This document shows positions 56,586 through 64,000 of a stretch of 64,000 nt of DNA, piece after piece. Position 1 is the stretch's first letter. Each line of letters starts with the position of its first letter. This DNA is from JAJRXR01 sp041402005 (GTDB lineage Bacteria; Planctomycetota; Phycisphaerae; Phycisphaerales; UBA1924). Position numbers and translations under genes: made by a program. Under the pieces are notes generated by a model. That model was given only the letters and a program-made list of their open reading frames with translations, did not search any database and was not told the DNA's origin. The DNA lies in NCBI GenBank assembly GCA_041402005.1, contig JAWKTB010000003.1, positions 1 to 64,000 of the forward strand, read 5' to 3'.

Positions 56586-56984
56586 TCAGCACCCGGTGAG
56601 GAAGGCGAGGACGTCGGTGATGTCGAAGACGCCGAAGGGCTGGGCCAGGTCGGCGCACGGCGAGCCCGCCGAGAAGGCGACGAGGAAGGCGAGGACGTCG
56701 GAGAAGTTGCACGGGCCGGTGAACGGGGGCGCCCAGGATGCGGAGTTCGGGGGGCAGGGCGCGGCGGACGTCGAACTCTCCATCGCCTGCGTGTCCTCGA
56801 GCAGGGCCTCGATCTCGGCGTCGATCTGGGCGTCGGTCAGCTCGGGCTCGGCGACGTGGTGGTCCGCGTCGGACGAGGCGACGACCACGACCGGGCATGG
56901 CGCGGGCGCGTCGGCGACGACGGCAGGATTGACGGGCATGGAGCCCACAAAAGAGGCGGCGAGCTTGATCATCAGAGCGTTCAT
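56586..56984 (-). CDS. Small protein consisting mainly of a GC-type dockerin
   Basis: The protein has 132 residues. After a short N-terminal segment (MNALMIKLAASFVGSM, possibly an imperfect signal peptide) comes an acidic helical stretch (TDAQIDAEIEALLEDTQAME), then one two-module dockerin (CNFSDVLAFLVAFSAG, then DITDVLAFLTGC). It has no cargo domain, and the final Pro of the usual end is missing. It is the first gene of the array on this strand, with AAAGGAG upstream. It may serve as an adaptor or competitor for dockerin-binding sites; that is speculation. Confidence 0.75.
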   Translation of the reverse strand: MNALMIKLAASFVGSMPVNPAVVADAPAPCPVVVVASSDADHHVAEPELTDAQIDAEIEALLEDTQAMESSTSAAPCPPNSASWAPPFTGPCNFSDVLAFLVAFSAGSPCADLAQPFGVFDITDVLAFLTGC

Positions 56985-57136
56985 GGCGTGCTCCTTTCAG
57001 GAGTCGAGGGAGGCGGCTGGAACTCCCAGCCTGCCTCCCGGATCTGCATGTCTGGAAGATTCCTCTCAGATGTCTGGAAATATCTGTGGTGGAAAATGGC
57101 CCTGAGAGGGCGTGAGGGCGGGCGTAGGCTGCTCCC

Positions 57137-58045
57137 ATGGCGAGCGTGTTCCTGAACGGCGAACTGGTGGAGCGGGAGGGGGCGCGGGTGTCGGCGTTCG
57201 ACGCCGGGCTCCAGCACGGGGTCGGGGTGTTCGAGACCTTCCTGGCGAGGGGCGGGGCGCCCGAGGACGTGGTCGCCCATCGCCTCGACGAGCACCTGGC
57301 CCGCCTGGCGGGATCGGCGGCGGAGCTTGGACTCAGCGAGCGCGTGCGCGTGGAGGCGCTGGGCGAGGCGGTTCGGCGGACGGTGGCGGCGAGCGGGCTC
57401 GAGCGGGCGCGGGTGCGCGTGACGCTCACGGGGGGCGACCTGAACATGCTCGAGGTCGCCGGGCGGAGCCAGCACACGCCGACGGTGATGGTCGTGGCCC
57501 AGCCGGTGACGGCGTACCCGCAGGAGATGTTCGAGCAGGGCGTGCGCGCGACGCTGGCGGACGCGCGGGCAAACCCGCTCGACCCGACGGCGGGGCACAA
57601 GACGCTGAACTACTGGTGGCGTTTACGCGAGCTGCAGCGCGCCGCGGCGAAGGGCGCGGGCGAGGCGCTGGTCTTCCAGGTCACGAACCACCTGTGCGGC
57701 GGGTGCGTGAGCAACGCGCTGATCGTCAAGGACGGGCGGGTGGTCACGCCCATCGCTCGGGGCGAGGAGGCGGACGTGGGCGGGCGGGGGGCGCTGCCCA
57801 GTCCCGTGCTCCCCGGCGTGACGAGGGCGGAGATGCTCGGGGAGTGCGCGCGCCTTGGGCTGAGCGTCGAGCGGCGGATGGTGACGATCGACGATGTGCT
57901 TGGCGCGGACGAGGTGGTGCTGACCAACTCGAGCTGGGGGGCGCTGGCGGTGGTGGGGGTGGAGCGCGAGGGGATCGGGAATGAAAAACCGGGCGAGGTC
58001 GCCCGGTCGCTGCGCGCGTATTGGATGAAGCTCGCCCTGAGCTAG
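57137..58045 (+). CDS. Class IV aminotransferase (BCAT/DAAT/PabC-like)
   Basis: This 302-residue protein matches the fold-IV PLP enzymes: FDAGLQHGVGVFETFL near the N terminus, the PLP lysine in AGHKTLNYWWRLREL, and a C-terminal VVLTNSSWGALAV segment. The family covers branched-chain aminotransferase, D-amino-acid aminotransferase and aminodeoxychorismate lyase; the short form and the GVGVFETF wording are nearer PabC, but I would not decide. The stop codon shares CTAG with the stop of the next gene on the other strand. Confidence 0.85.
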   Translation: MASVFLNGELVEREGARVSAFDAGLQHGVGVFETFLARGGAPEDVVAHRLDEHLARLAGSAAELGLSERVRVEALGEAVRRTVAASGLERARVRVTLTGGDLNMLEVAGRSQHTPTVMVVAQPVTAYPQEMFEQGVRATLADARANPLDPTAGHKTLNYWWRLRELQRAAAKGAGEALVFQVTNHLCGGCVSNALIVKDGRVVTPIARGEEADVGGRGALPSPVLPGVTRAEMLGECARLGLSVERRMVTIDDVLGADEVVLTNSSWGALAVVGVEREGIGNEKPGEVARSLRAYWMKLALS

Positions 58046-60453
58046 TCGTCGCTGGTGGGAACGTTCGCGTACGTGGGCGTGGTCTTGGCTCGACGTTCGA
58101 GCTCGCGGGCGAGTTCGATGCGTCGGCGTGCGGCGGCGAGCTGGGCGGCGCCGAAGCCGGGCTTGGAGATGCGGATCGGGAGCGTGCCACGCGGGGCGGG
58201 GCCGGCGTCGGCGGTCTTGCCGTCGGTGGTCGGGGCGTCGGGATCCGGGGTCGGCGCGTTGGGATCGGCCTTGGCGAGCTGGGCGGGGGCGTCGGCGGGC
58301 TTGCTGGGGTTGGGCTTGGAGGTAGAAGCGGAGGTGTAGGTGCGGACGCCGGAGCTGTTGCCGCTGCCGCTGCTGGAGGAGCCGCCGAAGGAGAAGGTGA
58401 CGCCGCCGCCACCACCGCCGCCACCGCCACCGGAGCCACCACCACCCCCGGAGCCGCCACCGCCACCGCCGCCTGAGCTGCCGGAACTCGAGGAGCCACT
58501 GGGGGAGTTCGTGATGGTGCCAACGCCGCCGGTGTCGTTGCCGCCGGAGTCACCGCCGGTGGAGGAGTCGCCGCCGGTGCTGCCGCTGTGATCGCCACCG
58601 GAGTCCCCGCCACCGCCGCCACCGCCGCCACCGCCGCCACCGCCGCCACCGCCGCCACCGCCGATGATCGGCGGGGTGGAGTCACCGTTGTCGTTGGGGG
58701 GATCGGGCAGGTTGATGGGGGGCCAGGTCAGCCCGCCGGTCCACGTGCCGGTGGGGTCCTGGTGGTACTGGGAGGTGGGGATGCGAAGGTCCGCGGGGAT
58801 GGAGGTGAGCGAGCTGTCGGCGACAGGGACGGGGGCGGGGAGGTTGGTGTCGCCCGCGATGAAGGGAACGTAGCCCCAAGAGGCGATGCGGGTGGCGTAG
58901 TTGAAGGTGTCGGTGTCGGTGGGGAAGCGGTCGTAGAGCTCCTTGAAGCCGTTCCAGCGGAAGGAGCCCCAGGTCTCATGACCGGGGAGGAGGAAGTCGG
59001 CCAGGACGTGTGGGCGAGCGACGGCCCAGAGGTCGTCCTCGTTCTGCGCGCCACTGTCCATGCCGTAGATGCGTAGGTAGGAGGGCGTGATGGAGTGGAG
59101 GATGTCGACGGTCATGGGCTCGGGGGCGAGGTCGAGGCCGGGGTAGCGGGTCTTCATGGCGACGAGCCAGTCGTAGGCCTTCCAGATGGGTGTCTGGCGG
59201 AGGTCGAAGGTGTCCATGCCGATGCGTCGTGCGCCAAGCTGATAGGCGAGGTCGAGCTCGTGGTATGCGGCGGCGAGGTCGGCGGGCTTGTCGGGGTCGA
59301 AGTCGCGGATGGCGCCCGTGTCCCAGCCGTCCATGATCTGCGTGGCGCGCCCCCACCAGAATCCGAGGCCCATGCCGGCGGCGGGGAGCCTGGCGAAGCC
59401 GACGTTGGGATCGAGGGCGTCGTTGAGGATGGGGACTTCCTGCCAGCGTGAGCAGATCTGGTAGGGGTAGTTGCGGTTCTGGTTGACGTAGTAGAGTCCG
59501 GTGGGCTTCCAGAACATGGTGGTTTCCCAGCCGGTGTGCTCCATCGCTTCGTCGACGGTGGGCCCGTACCCGTAGACGTCGGGGCGTTGGTCGGGCCACG
59601 CCCACCCCTCGGTGTTGGACGGGGCGAGGGACTCGGCGACGGCCATGGTGCGGGCGCGGATGGCGCCGGTGTTGCGCGTGTAGTGGACGCCGCCGTAGGT
59701 CGCGCGGAAGAAGTCGCGGTAGGGGATGAGTGTGCGGACCCACTCGTCGGGATGCTTTGTGACGCGGACGCAGAAGACGTAGCGGCGGGTCTCGCCGGGC
59801 TGGAGGATGGCCTGGTTGGGCAGGGTGGTGTACTGGTTTTCGTAGCCGAGGTTGAGGAAGTCGAAGGTGGTCATCCAGTCTCCGGAGTCGGAGAACCATT
59901 TGACGGTGGCGCGGACCTCGTGCTTGTAGTCGAGGATGGGGTAGATGGCGGAGAAGCCGACGGCGTAGTTCGCGTTGCGGAGAACCATGACGGGCGAGTA
60001 GAGGCGGCTCGGATAGACCTGGGACTGAGCGCCGAAGGCGCCGGCGTTCGCGACCTTCCACTCCGGGGCGGAGCGGACGACGTCGAGGTACTCGATCTGG
60101 GAGCCGAGGTTGAAGCGCCGCAGGGAGACGGAGCCGATGCGCTTAGGCTGGTTGGTGTAGTTGGTGAACGTGATGACTGCGTCGAAGCCCGCGGGCTGCT
60201 CGCGGATGTCGATATTGGCGGTCTGGACGATGTCGCTGCCGAAGTTGTGCCGATCGTCGTAGAGGATGTTCATCGGGGAGTCGACGATGACGAATCCGGA
60301 CTGCGCGTCGCTGATCTTGATGCGCCCGCCGGTCGTCGTCATCGTGGTGACGATCGGCCCCGGCTCGGGCGGGGGGGCGGTGAGGTCGGCGGCGGCGTTG
60401 GTCGCCAGGCAGGCGACGAGCGCGATCGCGGCACGACGGATCGTCGGGGTCAT
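58042..60453 (-). CDS. Large secreted protein with a polyglycine segment
   Basis: The protein has 803 residues. A signal peptide (residues 1-23) is followed by a beta-rich domain (about 30-260) and then an alpha/beta region with RIGMDTFDLRQTPIWKAYDW and TWGSFRWNGFKELYD that looks TIM-barrel-like, as in some glycoside hydrolases, without a definite family. From residue about 600 the sequence is nearly pure Gly with Ser and Asp, ending in an Ala/Pro/Lys-rich tail. The Gly segment is coded by a CCACCGCCG repeat (in + orientation). The start has AAGGAGAGG. It is convergent with the aminotransferase gene. Confidence 0.8.
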   Translation of the reverse strand: MTPTIRRAAIALVACLATNAAADLTAPPPEPGPIVTTMTTTGGRIKISDAQSGFVIVDSPMNILYDDRHNFGSDIVQTANIDIREQPAGFDAVITFTNYTNQPKRIGSVSLRRFNLGSQIEYLDVVRSAPEWKVANAGAFGAQSQVYPSRLYSPVMVLRNANYAVGFSAIYPILDYKHEVRATVKWFSDSGDWMTTFDFLNLGYENQYTTLPNQAILQPGETRRYVFCVRVTKHPDEWVRTLIPYRDFFRATYGGVHYTRNTGAIRARTMAVAESLAPSNTEGWAWPDQRPDVYGYGPTVDEAMEHTGWETTMFWKPTGLYYVNQNRNYPYQICSRWQEVPILNDALDPNVGFARLPAAGMGLGFWWGRATQIMDGWDTGAIRDFDPDKPADLAAAYHELDLAYQLGARRIGMDTFDLRQTPIWKAYDWLVAMKTRYPGLDLAPEPMTVDILHSITPSYLRIYGMDSGAQNEDDLWAVARPHVLADFLLPGHETWGSFRWNGFKELYDRFPTDTDTFNYATRIASWGYVPFIAGDTNLPAPVPVADSSLTSIPADLRIPTSQYHQDPTGTWTGGLTWPPINLPDPPNDNGDSTPPIIGGGGGGGGGGGGGGGGGGGDSGGDHSGSTGGDSSTGGDSGGNDTGGVGTITNSPSGSSSSGSSGGGGGGGSGGGGGSGGGGGGGGGGVTFSFGGSSSSGSGNSSGVRTYTSASTSKPNPSKPADAPAQLAKADPNAPTPDPDAPTTDGKTADAGPAPRGTLPIRISKPGFGAAQLAAARRRIELARELERRAKTTPTYANVPTSDD
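58609..58663. repeat. Trinucleotide repeat coding polyglycine
   Basis: A run of CCACCGCCG units, about six or seven copies. A second, less pure patch lies at about 58405-58475. Both code for glycine on the minus strand and could vary in length between strains. Confidence 0.9.
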
Positions 60454-60611
60454 GAGGCCTCTCCTTCCGGGCGGCAGCCCGAGACTCGGGACAAAGAGTC
60501 GAAAAGGCCCGGACGCGGGTCGATCGGCGTCGTAATCGGCGTGAGATCGCGCGGGCGCCCAGACGGCGCAGACCGGAGGGGTCCACAACGCGCGTCCGAG
60601 AAGCGCATGAA

Positions 60612-60637
60612 ATAAGCCGCGAGCACGGGTCGCGGCT
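60612..60637 (-). terminator. Hairpin after the choice-of-anchor gene
   Basis: AAGCCGCG and CGCGGCTT form a stem just past the end of the gene at 60658, on the minus strand. The T tract is short (ATTT). Confidence 0.65.
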
Positions 60638-60657
60638 TGGGTGGCGTCAGGAGTTTT

Positions 60658-61563
60658 CTAGGCGGCGCGTCGGCGTCGAGACGCGAGAAGGCCGGCGGCG
60701 GCGAGCAGGGCGCCCGCGCCCGGCGTGGGCAGGTAGCCCTGGTACGTGCCCAGGCGGATCTCGGCGTTCTGGAGGTTGATCGAGTCCACGACGACCGTGC
60801 CGTTGATCCCGCCCCCGGTCACGTTGAGCTGGGCGAGGGGGGCGAAGAGGGCGCCGTTGAAGGAGTTGTTGACCGTGATCTGGGTCGCGTCGGCAAAGTT
60901 CCAGAGGATGCGGGGGGAGTTGGCCTGGTTGAAGCCGCCGATGATGTTGGGTGGGGCGGAGAGATCGACAACGCCCGAGCCGTCGTGGACGAAGTTGATG
61001 ATGACGGAGTCGGCGGTGCCGAAGTTGAGGCTGAGCTGGCCCAGGGTGTCGAACTGCGCCTGGGAGAGGGTGTAGACGGCGACGTTCATGCCGTCGAGCA
61101 CGGTGGTGGCGGCGGTCATGTTGCCGGCGACGTCGATCGTGCCGTTGGTCGCGAGGGTGGAGAGGTGAGCGGAGATGGCGGAAGCCTGGCTGACGTATGA
61201 GGCGGCCCGGCTGGAGACGAGGGGGTCGGCGACGAGCGAGCCGCCGCCGTTGAGGTTGACGGTCCCGAGCTGGTTGGCGAGCGAGCCGATGCGGAAGTTG
61301 CCGGCGTTGTTGATGTTGACGGTGACGCCGGAGGCGAGTGTGTTCCCGATGGCGAGGCCATCGCCGTTGGAGGCGGTGACACCCATGGTGGTGTAGTTGG
61401 ACGTGCCGCCGAGGAGGCTCCCGCCGATGATGGCCGAGCCGTCCACCTCGGAGGTGGAGAGGTTCAGGTCGTTGCGGACGATGAGGTTGTACTCGTCGAA
61501 GGGCCCGGCGACGGCCAGACCCGAGGCAATCGCCAGTGCGGCGACGATGGTGCACGACTTCAT
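60658..61563 (-). CDS. Choice-of-anchor A type PEP-CTERM protein
   Basis: The protein has 301 residues. A signal peptide (residues 1-22) is followed by a beta-rich domain with EYNLIVRNDLNLSTSEVDGS and IIGGSLLGGTSNYTTMGVTA at the start and NIIGGFNQANSPRILWNFAD near the end, the pattern of the choice-of-anchor A domain. The C terminus YLPTPGAGALLAAAGLLASR followed by Arg-Arg-Arg-Arg-Ala-Ala is a PEP-CTERM tag. The protein is probably held at the cell surface after exosortase processing. Confidence 0.85.
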   Translation of the reverse strand: MKSCTIVAALAIASGLAVAGPFDEYNLIVRNDLNLSTSEVDGSAIIGGSLLGGTSNYTTMGVTASNGDGLAIGNTLASGVTVNINNAGNFRIGSLANQLGTVNLNGGGSLVADPLVSSRAASYVSQASAISAHLSTLATNGTIDVAGNMTAATTVLDGMNVAVYTLSQAQFDTLGQLSLNFGTADSVIINFVHDGSGVVDLSAPPNIIGGFNQANSPRILWNFADATQITVNNSFNGALFAPLAQLNVTGGGINGTVVVDSINLQNAEIRLGTYQGYLPTPGAGALLAAAGLLASRRRRAA

Positions 61564-61711
61564 GTGATCTCCGTGTCCATCCTTGATGGCGCCAAAAGGC
61601 GGCCTCTCTCCGGGGAAACGGTAGCCGTCGATCCTGTGGGTGGGAATCCCTTTCTCGCGGATCGGGCGGGATTTTTTGTGCGCTGAACAGTGCGCGCCTG
61701 GCGAGGCCTCG

Positions 61712-61999
61712 TCAGACGCCGTCACGTCGTCGAACGACCCGCACGTTCCGACGCCCGGTCCCCAGCTCACGACGTCTGGCCAATATGAGCCGGAGGCGCC
61801 AGTACGTCAGGATCCCGGCGCCGACGACGATCGCGACGAGGAGAAGCGGGATCGCGATGAAGAAGGCGAGCACCAGCAGCATGAGGGCGGCGAGGGCAAT
61901 CGCAACGCGTCCGAGCCAGCCGACGCGGCGGACCTCGACGCGGGTCGAGCCGTCCTGGCTGCTCGTGGTGAAGATCTGGATCGTGCTCCGGCCCACCAC
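61712..61999 (-). CDS. Small membrane protein
   Basis: The protein has 95 residues, starting at GTG (61999) with a weak ribosome binding site. Two hydrophobic helices (about 30-48 and 50-68) are followed by a basic C-terminal tail (RRRELGTGRRNVRVVRRRDG). No family is recognised. The frame is plausible because the coding pattern and helices are consistent, but the start is uncertain. Confidence 0.55.
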   Translation of the reverse strand: MVGRSTIQIFTTSSQDGSTRVEVRRVGWLGRVAIALAALMLLVLAFFIAIPLLLVAIVVGAGILTYWRLRLILARRRELGTGRRNVRVVRRRDGV

Positions 62000-62057
62000 G
62001 GATGCTAGTTGGGAGAAAGGGCGGTGGGGTTCGGACGGGGCGTGGGCGCATGAGAAC

Positions 62058-62078
62058 GCCCCGACACGGGGTCGGGGC
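62058..62078 (-). terminator. Hairpin after the 62108 gene
   Basis: GCCCCGA (62058-62064) and TCGGGGC (62072-62078) form a stem just past the stop of the gene at 62108, which is read on the minus strand. Confidence 0.7.
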
Positions 62079-62107
62079 GCGGGGAGAAGGGCGAGAGATG
62101 GGCGGGA

Positions 62108-62818
62108 TCAGGCGCGACGCCGACGGCGTGAGGCGCCCAGGCCCAGGACGCCGAAGCCGGCCAGCACGCCGGGGGCCGGCGTGTAGACGATCTGGTCCTG
62201 GTAGCAGTCGTTGATGAGGGCGACGAGGCCCGGGACGCGACCGCCCGTGCCGACAGCGTCAAAGAGGTCGCAGAGGTAGTCGGCGATGCGGCTGTCGAGG
62301 GTGTGCCCCGAGCGCCAGGAGCTGGAGGTCCAGGCCTGGAAGTCGCCGGCGTTGATGTTGAGGCTGGAGGCGGAGCCGTTGTAGTCGTCGATGATCTCCC
62401 AGATGGCGAGCTGGAAGGCGGCGGCGAAGTCGTTGGAGGCGTGGGGATCGAGCTGGGCGCCGCCCGCGTAGGCGTAGAGGTCGACGATGGCCTGGGCCTT
62501 GACCTCGCCCATGGGATGGTGGTCGGGGGCGTTCTTGAGGTTGGAGACGTAGAACTGGTTGTAGCGGCTGGAGACGAAGTCGTAGTAGTCGACGCAGTAG
62601 GTGATCCAGTCGCCGTCGAGCGGGGAATCGCCCGGGGCGTTGATGCGGTGCTCGAGCTGGCCGGCGAAGACGCCGCCGTCGTAGCCGGAGCTGCGGATGG
62701 TGACGTTGCGCCCGGCGCCGGTGCCGAGGAACTTCATCTGGACGACGTCGGCGTTGGCGGAGGTGGCGGCAATGGCGATGGCGCCCGCGAGGGACGCGGC
62801 ACGGAGGACGGGTCTCAT
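62108..62818 (-). CDS. PEP-CTERM protein with a thioester-domain-like segment
   Basis: The protein has 236 residues. A signal peptide (residues 1-23) is followed by GWITYCVDYYDF-type wording (here DGDWITYCVDYYDFVSSRYN) and later FQLAIWEIIDDYNG. This Cys plus the late Gln/Ile pattern resembles thioester domains that form an internal Cys-Gln bond in surface adhesins, though the match is loose. The C-terminal tail TPAPGVLAGFGVLGLGASRR plus Arg-Arg-Arg-Ala is a PEP-CTERM tag. AGGAGAG precedes the ATG. Confidence 0.8.
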   Translation of the reverse strand: MRPVLRAASLAGAIAIAATSANADVVQMKFLGTGAGRNVTIRSSGYDGGVFAGQLEHRINAPGDSPLDGDWITYCVDYYDFVSSRYNQFYVSNLKNAPDHHPMGEVKAQAIVDLYAYAGGAQLDPHASNDFAAAFQLAIWEIIDDYNGSASSLNINAGDFQAWTSSSWRSGHTLDSRIADYLCDLFDAVGTGGRVPGLVALINDCYQDQIVYTPAPGVLAGFGVLGLGASRRRRRA

Positions 62819-63115
62819 CTTTCTCTCTCCTGTCTCTCTCTTTGATTGGCGGCGGCCCGGCGGGCGTCGTCACAAACGTGCCACGGCGCGGTCGTGACGC
62901 CATCGCACTGGCGGGTCGGCGGGACCGGCGGGACCGGGTGGCGCGGGCTGTGATGGTCGCGCGGCGGGCGGCGCGGGTCGTGCGGGTCGCCCGGGCGCCT
63001 TCGCCCCGGCGTTCTCGGGGCTCGGCGTGGGGCGGGTGTGGGGAAGGTGTCTCGGGCGCGGTGGGGGCGGTCCGGCGCGTTACACTTGGTGTCGGTCTAG
63101 AGACAGGATGTCGCC
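62819..63115. other. Intergenic region upstream of dnaE
   Basis: Nearly 300 bases with no gene. A pyrimidine-rich run (62819-62843) belongs to the leader of the minus-strand gene. The rest is strongly GC-rich (GGGACCGGCGGGACCGGGTG and similar) and holds no clear promoter; a TACACT box near 63081 is the best candidate for dnaE. Confidence 0.5.
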
Positions 63116-64000
63116 ATGGGGATGATCGCCGCGGAGACGGCTTCGGCGCCCGGCGTCGCGCCGCCCGAGAACGCGCCAGACAACCCGTTCGTCCACCTCC
63201 ACCTGCACTCGGAGTACTCGCTGCTCGACGGCGGCAACCGCCTCGACAAGCTGGTGCGCCGGGTGAAGGAGCTGGGGATGTCGGCGGTCGCGGTGACGGA
63301 CCACGGCAACATCCACGCGGCGGTCAACTTCTACGAGAAGGCCCGGGCCGCCGGCATCAAGCCCATCCTGGGCGTCGAGGCGTACGTCGCGCCGGGGGAC
63401 CGCAAGGACCGGACGTTCAGCGGGGAGCAGGACGGGGGGCGTCACCTCGTGCTGCTCGCCGAGAACCAGCGGGGGTGGGAGAACCTCCTGTACCTCTGCT
63501 CGGAGGCGTACCTGACGGGGTTCTACTTCAGGCCCCGGATGGACCGGGAGCTTCTGGAGGCGCACAGCGAGGGGCTGATCGCGATCTCGGGGCACCTGGG
63601 GTCCGAGCTGGCCCTGCACCTGGTCGAGTACGAGCAGCAGAAGGACCGGGCGGCATGGAAGCGGGCGGTCGAGGCGGCCCAGTGGCACGCCAGGACGTTC
63701 GAGGGCTCAGAGGGCGGGCCCGGGTTCTACGTCGAGCTGCAGCACCACATCGGGCTGCAGAACTCGATCAACAAGCACCTGATCCGCCTGGCCCGCGAGC
63801 TCGAGCTTCCGCTCGTGTGCGACAACGACAGCCACTTCCTCATGGAGGCGGACCACGACGCGCACGACACGCTGATCTGCATCTCGACGGGGAAGGTCAA
63901 GAGCGATCCGGCGCGGATGCGCTATCCCGAGGCGCTCTACGTCAAGGGCCCCGAGGAGATGTGGGAGATCTTCGGGGGCGACGAGTACAACAACGAGACG
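63116..64000 (+). CDS. dnaE: DNA polymerase III alpha subunit, 5' part
   Basis: The first 295 residues are visible; the gene continues past the right edge. After a short extension the PHP domain starts at FVHLHLHSEYSLLDG (metal-binding His pair), with AVAVTDHGNIHAAV and LGVEAYVAPGD next, and then RHLVLLAENQRGWENLLYL, all typical of DnaE. DnaE is the catalytic subunit of the replicative polymerase. The ATG at 63116 has AGGA upstream; an ATG at 63108 is out of frame. Confidence 0.95.
   Translation, partial: MGMIAAETASAPGVAPPENAPDNPFVHLHLHSEYSLLDGGNRLDKLVRRVKELGMSAVAVTDHGNIHAAVNFYEKARAAGIKPILGVEAYVAPGDRKDRTFSGEQDGGRHLVLLAENQRGWENLLYLCSEAYLTGFYFRPRMDRELLEAHSEGLIAISGHLGSELALHLVEYEQQKDRAAWKRAVEAAQWHARTFEGSEGGPGFYVELQHHIGLQNSINKHLIRLARELELPLVCDNDSHFLMEADHDAHDTLICISTGKVKSDPARMRYPEALYVKGPEEMWEIFGGDEYNNET

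Noticed and set aside
58609..58663. CRISPR or other short repeat array
   Set aside because: It is a simple trinucleotide-type repeat within a coding region.

Overview
The window is high-GC bacterial DNA that most probably comes from a planctomycete of the class Phycisphaerae. The main evidence is a set of secreted proteins that all end in the same two-module C-terminal domain, with DFSDV..FL repeats and a final Gly-Cys-Pro. As far as I recall, this is what public annotation calls a GC-type dockerin domain. PEP-CTERM-type proteins ending in short hydrophobic helices plus RRRR, and Planctomycetes-style housekeeping genes, fit the same assignment.

Layout. 1-9,500: a partial coiled-coil membrane protein, two MgtC/SapB paralogues on either side of a large secreted metzincin-type metalloprotease, a Tat-exported alpha-L-fucosidase, purB, a small Cys-rich protein and an OsmC protein. 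9,600-15,000: leuS, folC and pdxJ on the minus strand; leuS and folC are each broken by several single-base losses. 15,200-19,600: a beta-helix dockerin protein, a three-gene operon (HTH protein, membrane protein, M16-type peptidase) and a 2-hydroxyacid dehydrogenase. 19,700-29,100: an HU-type protein, trpE (also frameshifted), a large secreted protein, comEC, a pseudopilin-like protein, a DCC thiol protein, a probable protein-arginine phosphatase and rpiB. 29,200-38,700: secreted proteins (PEP-CTERM, a right-handed-repeat protein, SUMF1-dockerin, a HAF seven-repeat protein with dockerin, an FG-GAP protein with dockerin) and SpoVR. 38,700-41,000: a zinc-ribbon membrane protein, a DciA-like protein and one low-GC gene flanked by related palindromes. 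41,100-46,700: an ABC ATPase, a soluble histidine kinase, a Nudix hydrolase, parB with two parS-like palindromes nearby, a basic-tail/winged-helix protein, a lipoprotein, an unannotated rod-shaped RNA candidate and a YjfB-like protein. 46,800-58,050: clpB with a repeat inserted in its M domain, a PEP-CTERM protein, an endonuclease/exonuclease/phosphatase-family protein, an array of three paralogous dockerin proteins plus a small dockerin-only protein, and a class IV aminotransferase. 58,000-64,000: a polyglycine-containing secreted protein, two PEP-CTERM proteins, a small membrane protein and the 5' end of dnaE.

How the parts fit. Housekeeping genes alternate with a large extracellular repertoire. 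Eight secreted proteins share the GC-type dockerin while their N-terminal parts differ (beta-helix, sulfatase-modifying-factor fold, beta-propeller repeats, lectin- or propeller-like repeats). This suggests one surface-assembly or sorting system with interchangeable cargo. The partner that recognises the domain is not in the window. The parB gene and parS-like sites suggest a chromosomal position near the replication origin.

Quality note. trpE, folC and leuS each need several one-base insertions to restore a full reading frame. The changes are all of the same kind, so sequencing or assembly error is more likely than true gene loss.
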